Origin: Hymenobacter terrestris
GTDB lineage: Bacteria; Bacteroidota; Bacteroidia; Cytophagales; Hymenobacteraceae
Direction: 5' to 3'
Length of the DNA: 64,000 nt
Assembly: GCF_013377905.1 (NCBI RefSeq)
Contig: NZ_JABKAV010000001.1
Span: 1-64,000 of the forward strand
Part shown: piece after piece, positions 54,296 through 62,002 of the stretch
How the letters are laid out: every line of letters starts with the position of its first letter
How positions within the stretch are numbered: position 1 is the stretch's first letter
Program-made: the position numbers and the translations under genes
The notes under the pieces: generated by a model
Seen by the model: only the letters and a program-made list of their open reading frames with translations
Database searches by the model: none
What the model was told of the DNA's origin: nothing

Positions 54296-54330
54296 GGGGT
54301 CAAGCTTGTTTTCCGGTAAGGTAGGGCTAG

Positions 54331-54376
54331 GGAAAGGAACGTCATCCTGAGTGCAGTCGGAATGACGTTCTTTTCC
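54331..54376. repeat. Small REP-like hairpin, GTCATCCTGAG family, copy 3
   Basis: The arms GGAAAGGAACGTCATCC and GGAATGACGTTCTTTTCC pair with a single mismatch or so. The apical half reads CTGAGTGCAGTC. It fills the gap between the guanylyltransferase start and the isomerase stop, and shares the GTCATnCTGAG core with copies at 4448 and 39207. Confidence 0.65.
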
Positions 54377-55357
54377 TTACACCAACCCTTCGCGCAGCAA
54401 ATCGTGCAGGTGAATGAAGCCACTGAAGCGGCCCTGCTCGGTTACCAGCAGCTGGGTGATGTTGCGGGCCTGCATACGGGCCAGGGCCTCCACCGCGAAG
54501 TCGTCCACTTCCACCGTCACGGGGCTGGGCGTGAGGATGTCGCGGGCCGTTACGGCATCGAGGCGGCCGGCGTGGGCCGTGAGCATGCGGCGCAGGTCGC
54601 CGTCGGTGATGATGCCCACCAGCGCGCCGCCGTCGTCGGACAGCACGGCGGTTGCTCCGAGGCGCTTGCCCGAAATTTCAAGGATAATCTCGCGCAACGG
54701 GGCCGATTCGGTTACCTGGGGCTGCTGGTTCTGCCGGCTCAGGTCGCCAACTTTTAGGTAGAGCTGCTTGCCCAGCGTACCGCCGGGGTGCAGGTTGGCA
54801 AAGTCGTGGCGTGAGAAGTCGCGGCTTTCGAGCAGGCACACAGCCAGCGCGTCGCCCAGAGCCAATGCGGCGGTGGTGCTGGTGGTGGGCGCTAGGTTGT
54901 GGGGGCAGGCCTCGCGGGTTACCGGCGCGTGCAAAATGTAGTCGGCCTGCTGGGCTAGGTAGGAGTCGGCGTTGCTAACCAGCGCGGCCAGCGGCACGCC
55001 TTTGCGCTTGAGCAGCGGAACGAGCACCTTTATTTCGGGCGTGTCGCCCGACTTGCTGATGGCAATAACGAAGTCATCAGCTTGGATCATGCCCAGGTCG
55101 CCGTGGATGGCGTCGGCGGCGTGCATGAACAGGGCGGGCGTGCCGGTCGAGTTGAAAGTGGCCACCATTTTACCCGCAATGTGGGCGCTCTTGCCGATGC
55201 CCGTAACCACCACGCGGCCGCGGCGACCTAGAATTGCTTCTACGCATTGTGCAAAATCGGGCCGTTCGTCGAGGGCCGCGGCGACGCCGGCAATGGCTTC
55301 CGCTTCAAGCTGAAGCACTTTTTTTGCGATACTATGAAGTTCGGTTGGCAGTTTCAA
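54377..55357 (-). CDS. Arabinose-5-phosphate isomerase (KdsD/KpsF/GutQ family)
   Basis: 326 residues with the chosen start. The SIS domain has VVTGIGKSAHIAGKM and SNTGTP-like FNSTGTPALF, then AISKSGDTPEI. Two C-terminal CBS domains contain IITDGDLRRML and FSGFIHLHDLL. It converts ribulose-5-phosphate to arabinose-5-phosphate, the first step to Kdo of lipopolysaccharide. The start is TTG at 55355-55357, giving MKLPTELHSIAKKVLQ; a longer TTG start at 55486 would add an unlike basic stretch. It lies next to the GDP-mannose gene. Confidence 0.88.
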   Translation of the reverse strand: MKLPTELHSIAKKVLQLEAEAIAGVAAALDERPDFAQCVEAILGRRGRVVVTGIGKSAHIAGKMVATFNSTGTPALFMHAADAIHGDLGMIQADDFVIAISKSGDTPEIKVLVPLLKRKGVPLAALVSNADSYLAQQADYILHAPVTREACPHNLAPTTSTTAALALGDALAVCLLESRDFSRHDFANLHPGGTLGKQLYLKVGDLSRQNQQPQVTESAPLREIILEISGKRLGATAVLSDDGGALVGIITDGDLRRMLTAHAGRLDAVTARDILTPSPVTVEVDDFAVEALARMQARNITQLLVTEQGRFSGFIHLHDLLREGLV

Positions 55358-55531
55358 TCTAAATTTGATAGTGCGGTTCGAAATCGGGGCCGGAATGAGG
55401 GGAAGAATTGGCCGAGGCCGGCCCCGCCGTTTCGCCTGCCCGGCCGCAAATCCCGGTAAAATCCTTAGATTGAGGATGCGGCCCAAAGTAGCCGTTGCCC
55501 AAAATCTATCAACTAATTAGTGTAAGTGCGG

Positions 55532-57736
55532 ATGTCGATGTCAGTGATAACCCCCGAAATTCAGCAACCAGCTGATTTGAAGGGCAAGTTAAAAGAAGTT
55601 TTCGGCTACGGGCAGTTCCGCGGCGTGCAGGAGGATATCATCAACAACGTTATTGCCGGCCACAATACCTTCGTAATTATGCCCACCGGGGCTGGTAAAA
55701 GCCTTTGCTACCAGCTGCCCGCGCTGGTGTTACCGGGCACGGCCATCGTCATCTCGCCGCTCATCGCCCTGATGAAAAATCAGGTTGATCAGCTCAACGC
55801 CTTCGGCGTGAATGCCCAGTTTCTGAACTCGACGCTGAGCAAATCGGAAATAAACCGGGTGAAGCGCGACGTAATCAGCGGCGAAGTGCGGCTGCTGTAC
55901 GTGGCCCCCGAGAGCCTGACCAAGGACGAAACCATCGAGTTTCTCAACAAGGCCACCATCAGCTTCGTGGCCATTGATGAGGCCCACTGCATATCGGAGT
56001 GGGGCCACGATTTCCGGCCCGAGTACCGCAAAATCCGCGGCATCATCGACAATCTGGGCTCCGGCGTGCCCATTATTGCCCTCACGGCTACGGCCACGCC
56101 CAAGGTGCAGCAGGACATCCAGAAAAACCTGCAGATGGACGACGCCTCGGTGTTCAAAACCAGCTTCAACCGCACCAACCTGTATTATGAGGTGCGGCCC
56201 AAGCACAACACCAAAAAGCAGCTGATTCAATACGTGAAGCAGCACAAGGACCAGGCAGGCATTGTGTACTGCCTGAGCCGCAAAAAGGTGGAGGAAATTG
56301 CCGAGCTGCTGCGCGTAAACGATGTGCGCGCCCGCCCCTACCACGCCGGCCTCGACCCGCACGTGCGCATGGCCAACCAGGACGCGTTTCTGCACGAGGA
56401 GTGCGACGTGATTGTGGCTACCATCGCCTTCGGTATGGGCATCGACAAGCCCGACGTGCGCTTCGTGATTCACTACGACACGCCCAAGAGCATCGAGGGT
56501 TACTACCAAGAGACAGGACGCGGCGGCCGCGACGGCATGGACGGCGACTGCCTGATGTTCTACAGCTACGACGACATTGTAAAGCTGGAGAAGTTCAACA
56601 AGGACAAGCCCGTAACCGAACGCGACAACGGCAAGCAGCTGCTCCAGGAAATGGCCAACTACGCCGATTCGGCGGTGTGCCGGCGCAAGCAACTGCTGCA
56701 CTACTTCGGCGAAGTATACGCCACCGACTGCGGTTTCTGCGACAACTGCCGCCACCCGCGCGAGCGGTTCGAGGCCCGCGACGAGGTGTTGCTGGCCCTG
56801 AAGGCGGTGGTGCAGACCGATGAGCGGTTCGGCCTCGACCACATCGGCACGGTGCTCATGGGCATGTCGAACCCGCACGTCATTAGCTACGCCCACAACC
56901 AGCTGCCAATTTATGGCCAGGGAAAGGCCCACGACGCGCAATTCTGGCACTCGCTGCTGCGGCAGTCCATGCTTAGTGGACTGCTAGCCAAGGATGTGGA
57001 AAATTTTGGCGTAATTCGGATTACCCAGAAGGGCCTGGATTTCATCGAAAAGCCGCACTCCATGAAACTCACCAAAGACCACAACTACGACGAGGAAGTA
57101 AAGGAGGAACAGCAGCAGGAAGACGTGCAGCTGGCCGCCGGCCACGATGAAGCGCTGTTCGAGATGCTGAAGGCGCTGCGCAAGAAGGTGGCCAACCAGA
57201 AGAACCTGCCGCCCTACGTGCTGTTCCAGGACCCTTCGCTGAAGGAAATGGCCACCACCTTCCCCACTAGGCAGGAGGAGCTGGCCCACGTATCGGGCGT
57301 GGGGCAGGGCAAAGCCCAGAAGTTCGGCGAGCCCTTCCTGACGCTCATCAAGCAGTACGTGGAAGACAACGACATCACGACGGCCGCCGATGTGGTGGTG
57401 AAGTCGGCCGTCAACAAGTCGAAAATCAAGATTTACATCATCCAGCAAATCGACAAGAAGATGGACCTGGAGGAAATTGCTTCCTCCAAGGGCCTTGAGA
57501 TGCGGGAGCTGATGGAGGAAATCGAGCATATCTGCTACTCAGGCACCAAACTCAACCTCGGCTACTACATCAACGGCGTCCTCGACCAGAGCCGTCAGGA
57601 GGACATTTACGACTACTTCATGTCGGCCAGCACCGACAACATTGCCGTGGCCCTGAAAGAACTCGGCACCGACGACTACACCGAAGAGGATCTGCGCCTG
57701 ATGCGCATCAAGTTTCTGAGCGAAGTAGCTAATTAA
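55532..57736 (+). CDS. recQ: ATP-dependent DNA helicase RecQ
   Basis: 734 residues. Walker A is PTGAGKS (51-57), the DEAH motif is in AIDEAHCISEWGHDFRPEY, and helicase motif VI is in QETGRGGRDG. The RQC zinc site CRRKQLLHYFGEVY..CGFCDNC and a C-terminal HRDC-like segment follow. It unwinds recombination and fork intermediates. The ATG is at 55532 (a GTG at 55526 and an ATG at 55538 are alternatives). The N-terminus is short, as usual. Confidence 0.95.
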   Translation: MSMSVITPEIQQPADLKGKLKEVFGYGQFRGVQEDIINNVIAGHNTFVIMPTGAGKSLCYQLPALVLPGTAIVISPLIALMKNQVDQLNAFGVNAQFLNSTLSKSEINRVKRDVISGEVRLLYVAPESLTKDETIEFLNKATISFVAIDEAHCISEWGHDFRPEYRKIRGIIDNLGSGVPIIALTATATPKVQQDIQKNLQMDDASVFKTSFNRTNLYYEVRPKHNTKKQLIQYVKQHKDQAGIVYCLSRKKVEEIAELLRVNDVRARPYHAGLDPHVRMANQDAFLHEECDVIVATIAFGMGIDKPDVRFVIHYDTPKSIEGYYQETGRGGRDGMDGDCLMFYSYDDIVKLEKFNKDKPVTERDNGKQLLQEMANYADSAVCRRKQLLHYFGEVYATDCGFCDNCRHPRERFEARDEVLLALKAVVQTDERFGLDHIGTVLMGMSNPHVISYAHNQLPIYGQGKAHDAQFWHSLLRQSMLSGLLAKDVENFGVIRITQKGLDFIEKPHSMKLTKDHNYDEEVKEEQQQEDVQLAAGHDEALFEMLKALRKKVANQKNLPPYVLFQDPSLKEMATTFPTRQEELAHVSGVGQGKAQKFGEPFLTLIKQYVEDNDITTAADVVVKSAVNKSKIKIYIIQQIDKKMDLEEIASSKGLEMRELMEEIEHICYSGTKLNLGYYINGVLDQSRQEDIYDYFMSASTDNIAVALKELGTDDYTEEDLRLMRIKFLSEVAN

Positions 57737-57785
57737 CACCATCTGTTTTATTGACCTTCAAATCAGTGAGGTCGGTAAAACAATC

Positions 57786-57820
57786 AAAAGGGCCTCACTC
57801 TACTGGAGTGAGGCCCTTTT
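57786..57820. terminator. Bidirectional terminator after recQ
   Basis: AAAAGGGCCTCACTC (57786-57800) pairs exactly with 57806-57820. A second, imperfect stem TTTTATTGACCT/AGGTCGGTAAAA (57747-57758 with 57769-57780, two G-T pairs in RNA) lies just before it. Confidence 0.87.
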
Positions 57821-57852
57821 ACTTTATGTAGCAACTTGTTCTGTATTACAGC

Positions 57853-58779
57853 TTAATCCTCCATCGTTCGCTTCACGAAATTGGGGCGGCGCGTTGTTTT
57901 GAGGTTGATGCGGTAGATGTACTCCCCTACGATGCCCAGCCCTAGCATAATGAGGCCCACGCCGAAGCCAATGGAGATGATGAGCGAGGGGAAGCCGAGC
58001 AGGTAATCGTCGTAGAGCAGCTTACGCCCCAGCACGTAGGCCGAGTAGGCGCTGGTAACCAGAAATACAAGCACCGAAAGCGCCGTGAGCAGACGGATGG
58101 GCAGGTTGGAGAAGGTGATGAAAATATTGAGTGATAAGGCCAGCAGCTTGCCCAGTGTGTAGCCGCTGCTACCGGCTGTGCGGGGCTGGTGCACTACGGG
58201 TACGCTAGCCACGTGCGTGGTTATCCAGGTGAGGTAGCCATCGAGGAAGGTGTGGGAGTTGCGCATGTCGAGGCACGCGCGGGCGGTGTCGGCTTTCAAC
58301 AGCCGGAAGGCCGAGTAGTGCGGATGCAAATCGGGGATGCCGGCCCGCAGCAGCCGGCGCATGGCCCGCGAAGTGAAATTGCGGAAGGGTGAGTGCCGCA
58401 GCTCTTGGGGCATGCCGTATACCACATCAAAGTTGCCCTGCTGCTGCCGCGCGATCAGCTGCTCAATGTCGGCGGGCCGATGCTGCAAATCCTCATCGAG
58501 CGTGATGATAAACTGGCCCAACGCCTCGCCAAAACCGCACAATAGGGCATTATGCTGTCCGAAATTGCGCGTCAGGTGCACTCCCCGCACCAGTGACGGC
58601 CCATATTGCGCCTGCAGCGCCCGGATGACGGCCCAGGAGCCATCGGGGCCGCAGTCGTACACGAAAATAATTTCGAACGAGCGGTTGGTGCCAGTGAAAA
58701 AAGCGTGGAGCTGTGCCGTGAGGGCCGCCAGCGTATCCTGGCCCTGGTACACGGGCACTACCACCGAGTAGTCGAGCAT
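57853..58779 (-). CDS. Family 2 glycosyltransferase with two C-terminal membrane helices
   Basis: 308 residues. The GT-A domain has VVVPVYQGQDTL, DCGPDGS and the catalytic-metal DEDLQHRPADI. Two membrane helices follow (about 230-255 and 265-290), the ArnC/DPM1/GtrB-like layout that transfers a sugar to a polyprenyl phosphate. The donor and acceptor are unknown. It is followed on the same strand by the GNAT gene upstream at 58881. Confidence 0.9.
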   Translation of the reverse strand: MLDYSVVVPVYQGQDTLAALTAQLHAFFTGTNRSFEIIFVYDCGPDGSWAVIRALQAQYGPSLVRGVHLTRNFGQHNALLCGFGEALGQFIITLDEDLQHRPADIEQLIARQQQGNFDVVYGMPQELRHSPFRNFTSRAMRRLLRAGIPDLHPHYSAFRLLKADTARACLDMRNSHTFLDGYLTWITTHVASVPVVHQPRTAGSSGYTLGKLLALSLNIFITFSNLPIRLLTALSVLVFLVTSAYSAYVLGRKLLYDDYLLGFPSLIISIGFGVGLIMLGLGIVGEYIYRINLKTTRRPNFVKRTMED

Positions 58780-58880
58780 AAGGGCGAAGGTAGCAACTGG
58801 TAATTAGCCGGCGAACGTGCCCCTTACACCGGTGCGTAGCCCGGCTACCTAGGCATGGGGGCCGCGAACTGAAGTCCGGG

Positions 58881-59591
58881 CTATAGCCACATGTGGTACA
58901 CCAGTTCCTCGTGCTCCTCCACAAAGCCTTCGCGACGGTAGAGGCGACAGGCCGGATTATTTCCCTGCGTCGTAACCCGTATCGTTGCGTGACCGGCGGC
59001 GGCGGTCCGGCGGCGGGCGGCTTCGATGAGCGCGGCTCCGATACCCTGACTTCGCTTAGTGGAATTAACAGCAATAAGCCCTATTTCCGTACCTTCATTT
59101 CTATCAGCCAAAGTCAGAAAGCCTTGCACCGGCCCCGCTGGGTTGGGCTGATACACCAGCACCTCGCGGGCCAGCTCGCCGCTAAGCGAGCGGCCCAGCC
59201 AGAGTTGGTACAGCCGTTCGTGCACTTCGGGCGCAAAATTCGGGTCGGTTTGAAAGCGCGAATACACCCCGGCCTGGGCCGCCAGGGTGCGCAATGCGGG
59301 GCTGTAGTCGTGCGTGGGGGCAATGCCGGCCGGCAGCTGGATGGCCTGCCCGACTGCTACCGGCATACAGAACCGCACCTTATGGTCGGCCAGCCGCGCG
59401 GCCGGGCAGGCCTGCAGCGCAGCCGCAGCAGCCGAGCCGGGCGGAACGAACCAGTAGAGTAGCCGGTAGCCTTGCTGCCGAGCCTGGGCCAGTAACGCGT
59501 CCAGGCCAGCAGCCGGCAGTTCCGGGTCACGAAGCTGCCCCACGGCGAAGCCCAGAAAGTCGGAATCCCAAGGCAGAAGCTGAACAGACAC
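58881..59591 (-). CDS. GNAT N-acetyltransferase, WecD/RffC-like
   Basis: 236 residues. An N-terminal part begins MSVQLLPWDSDFLGF, which is the typical start of dTDP-4-amino-4,6-dideoxyhexose acetyltransferases. The GNAT core is at the end (GLIAVNSTKRSQGIGAALIEAA, with the acetyl-CoA loop RSQGIG). It may acetylate an amino sugar used in a surface glycan, consistent with the glycosyltransferase next to it. The aminotransferase that would make the substrate is not in the window. Confidence 0.82.
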   Translation of the reverse strand: MSVQLLPWDSDFLGFAVGQLRDPELPAAGLDALLAQARQQGYRLLYWFVPPGSAAAAALQACPAARLADHKVRFCMPVAVGQAIQLPAGIAPTHDYSPALRTLAAQAGVYSRFQTDPNFAPEVHERLYQLWLGRSLSGELAREVLVYQPNPAGPVQGFLTLADRNEGTEIGLIAVNSTKRSQGIGAALIEAARRRTAAAGHATIRVTTQGNNPACRLYRREGFVEEHEELVYHMWL

Positions 59592-59626
59592 GCGAGGCGA
59601 GCTATAAATGAGAAAACCGTAAAAGT

Positions 59627-59673
59627 AAACACAACAAAGCCCACAGCTTGCAGCCGCGGGCTTCGTTGTGTTT
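59627..59673 (-). terminator. Terminator of the bacilliredoxin gene
   Basis: A 16-bp stem with one mismatch (59627-59642 with 59658-59673) has AACACAACAAAGCCC on the plus strand, giving a T-rich end on the minus strand. Confidence 0.8.
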
Positions 59674-59744
59674 GGGGCTTAAATGTTGACAGGGTGAAAA
59701 CGTGCCTAAGCACGAAGCACAATCAGCTAAGCGCTAAAAAAACC

Positions 59745-60167
59745 CTAGCAGTGCTCCTCGAAAGCGCCCTGCAAGTTGTTGACGATACGCATCAGGTCGT
59801 TGCCTTCGATGTGGTAGCGCTCAATCATGTGCACCAGTTCGCCATCTTTAAAAAGGGCGATGCAGGGGCTGCTGGGCGGGTAGGGCAGCATATGCTGGCG
59901 GGCCTGGGCCACGGCCTCCGACTCCATGCCGGCAAACACGGTGACGAGCTTGGCAGGCTTCTTATCGGAGCTGGAAACGGCCATTTTGAGGGCCGGACGA
60001 GCTTTGGCAGCGGCGCAGCCACACACCGAGTTTACGGCTACCAATACGGTACCGCTGTCTGCCGACAGGGCCTGATCAACTTCTTCGGGGGTCATGAGCT
60101 GCTCGAAGCCGGCCTCGGTGAGGTCCTGGCGGATGGGCGCAACCATGTATTCTGGATAGGTGGCCAT
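59745..60167 (-). CDS. Bacilliredoxin (BrxA/BrxB, YphP family)
   Basis: 140 residues of a thioredoxin-like fold. The active site CGC appears in NSVCGCAAAK, with a further cysteine as the last residue (EEHC). The family removes bacillithiol from protein cysteines in organisms that make this thiol. Hymenobacter-type bacteria may do so, but the synthesis genes are not in the window. ATG 60167. Confidence 0.9.
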   Translation of the reverse strand: MATYPEYMVAPIRQDLTEAGFEQLMTPEEVDQALSADSGTVLVAVNSVCGCAAAKARPALKMAVSSSDKKPAKLVTVFAGMESEAVAQARQHMLPYPPSSPCIALFKDGELVHMIERYHIEGNDLMRIVNNLQGAFEEHC

Positions 60168-60334
60168 AGGTGAAAGCTAGGCGTTGGAAATGAACTTCTT
60201 CGACGGACACGTTGTCCGGCGGCGGCGTAAAATTACGCAACTACCGCCGCTTGTCCGCCGCCGGCAGTTGAAACCCCGGCGGGCTCCGAGAAGTTTACTA
60301 CCCAATACCCTATTGTGTCTTTCACCGCTGCCTT

Positions 60335-60628
60335 ATGACGTACCAAAACTTTCTCGACTCTCAGACCCAACTCGAAACACCGACCGGCCTTTCGCCCCTG
60401 CTCGAAGCTCTTTGGTATGCCGGCCGCGACGAATGGCATAAGGCCCACGCTATTGCCCAGCAGCACGAAGACGCCCCGCTTTTCGACTGGCTGCACGCCT
60501 TTTTGCACCGCCAGCAGGGCGACTTTGGCAATGCCGCCCACTGGTACCGCCGCGCCGGCCGCCCCCAGTTCGACGGCTCGCTACGTCATGAGTGGCAGGA
60601 AATGGTAAAAACCCAACTGCCTGATTGA
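60335..60628 (+). CDS. Small conserved-looking cytosolic protein
   Basis: 97 residues, no signal, no membrane segment. Aromatic and helical, with a TPR-like half (LLEALWYAGRDEWHKAHAIAQ and GDFGNAAHWYRRAGR), so it may form two TPR-like hairpins. Function is unknown. Confidence 0.78.
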   Translation: MTYQNFLDSQTQLETPTGLSPLLEALWYAGRDEWHKAHAIAQQHEDAPLFDWLHAFLHRQQGDFGNAAHWYRRAGRPQFDGSLRHEWQEMVKTQLPD

Positions 60629-60634
60629 TTTTCT

Positions 60635-60678
60635 AAAGGCACGAGGTAGGGACAGGCTTTGCTCCTACTTCGTGCCTT
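60635..60678 (+). terminator. Terminator of the small TPR-like gene
   Basis: A 15-bp stem with one G-T pair, AAGGCACGAGGTAGG/CCTACTTCGTGCCTT, lies seven bases after the stop. Confidence 0.75.
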
Positions 60679-60845
60679 GTAAAATCCTACTGCATCCATG
60701 CTTCAAAGGTGGCCAAACATTTTCTAGCTTCTGACACTATTAGATCTTGACAAAAACCAATATCAGCATAATTCAACTGCCTGATTAGCCATACTCAGCA
60801 GAAAAAATTACATTTATCCCGCGTCTTTAAAATGGGCGGGATACG

Positions 60846-61904
60846 ATGCGGAAAATTTCTATTTTATTGTTGGGTTCACTGCTGAGTGCGGCTGCGGTCC
60901 AAGCCCAGGTGGATAGCGTGCGGGCTTCTACCCTACCGCCCGACCAGCAGGCTGAGCGGCTCTACAACAGCGGGCTGGCCAAGTTCAAGCAGCAGAGCTA
61001 CCGCGCGGCCGTGCTCGATTTTGATAAGGCCCTGGCCGTGAAGCCCGACTTTGCCCGCGCCTACACCAACCGCGCCGCCGCCCGCTACGAGCTAAAAGAC
61101 TACCAGCCCGCCGTGCAGGACTACGACCAGGCCATCAAGCTTGACCCCAGCACCTTCGCTCCTTATTTTGGGAAAGCCCGGGCCGAGGAGGCGCTGCAGC
61201 AGCCCGCCGAAGCCGAGCGCGACTACGGGCGGGCCACCGAACTGCAGGCCGATTATGCCCCGGCCTGGTACTACCGCGGCGCCCTGCGCTTCGAAAAGGC
61301 CGACTATGCTGCTGCTAAAACTGATTTTGACGCTGCCATCAAGGCCGACCCCACTTATGCCTACGCCTGGCATGACCGGGGCAGCACCCAGCGCCGGCTC
61401 GGCAATCTACCCGCTGCTATCCAGGACTACAGCCAAGCCCTCACGCTGCAGCCCGAGCTGCTGCCGGCCCTGCTCAACCGGGCCGGTACCCGCCGCCGCG
61501 CCGGCGACCTAAAAGGGGCGCTGCAGGACTACGACGCGTATCTGGCCAAAAAACAGGACAACGCCCTGGCCTACACCAACCGCGGCGCCACCCGCTACGA
61601 ACAAGCCGATTACAAGGGCGCCGTTGAGGATTTCGGGCGGGCCGTGGCGTTGGATGCCGGCTACGCCTTCGCCTGGAACAACCGTGCCGCCGCCTACCTC
61701 AAGCTCGAAGATTATAAGAGCGCCGAGGCTGATGCCAGCAAGGCCATCAGCCTGAACAAGGAGTACGCCGAAGCCTACCTCAACCGGGGCCACGCCCGCG
61801 AAATGCTCCGCCAGCCCGATGCCGCCTGCCAGGACTGGCGCCGCGCCGCTGAGTTGGGCCTGGAAGTAGGCAACACGCACGCCGCCAATTCGGGCTGCCC
61901 ATAG
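60846..61904 (+). CDS. Secreted TPR-repeat protein
   Basis: 352 residues. A signal peptide (MRKISILLLGSLL... to VQAQ) is followed by about nine TPR units with the periodic phrase AYTNRGATRYEQ/ARAYTNRAAARYEL. There is no catalytic domain. TPR-only secreted proteins act as scaffolds. A promoter-like TACATTTA is at 60809-60816. The next gene, also TPR-bearing, begins 98 bases later on the same strand and could be cotranscribed. Confidence 0.87.
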   Translation: MRKISILLLGSLLSAAAVQAQVDSVRASTLPPDQQAERLYNSGLAKFKQQSYRAAVLDFDKALAVKPDFARAYTNRAAARYELKDYQPAVQDYDQAIKLDPSTFAPYFGKARAEEALQQPAEAERDYGRATELQADYAPAWYYRGALRFEKADYAAAKTDFDAAIKADPTYAYAWHDRGSTQRRLGNLPAAIQDYSQALTLQPELLPALLNRAGTRRRAGDLKGALQDYDAYLAKKQDNALAYTNRGATRYEQADYKGAVEDFGRAVALDAGYAFAWNNRAAAYLKLEDYKSAEADASKAISLNKEYAEAYLNRGHAREMLRQPDAACQDWRRAAELGLEVGNTHAANSGCP

Positions 61905-62002
61905 CCGCACGCGGCCCGGCCGGCTGGCAGCTGTTTGTAAGGCTAATTAAGGGAGCCTTCTTGGACTCCAACTACCCAATATTCAGTACTGATTACTGAC
62001 TT

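Noticed and set aside
55730..56950. 406-codon frame antisense to recQ
   Set aside because: Unlike any domain, His/Val-rich, and entirely inside recQ.
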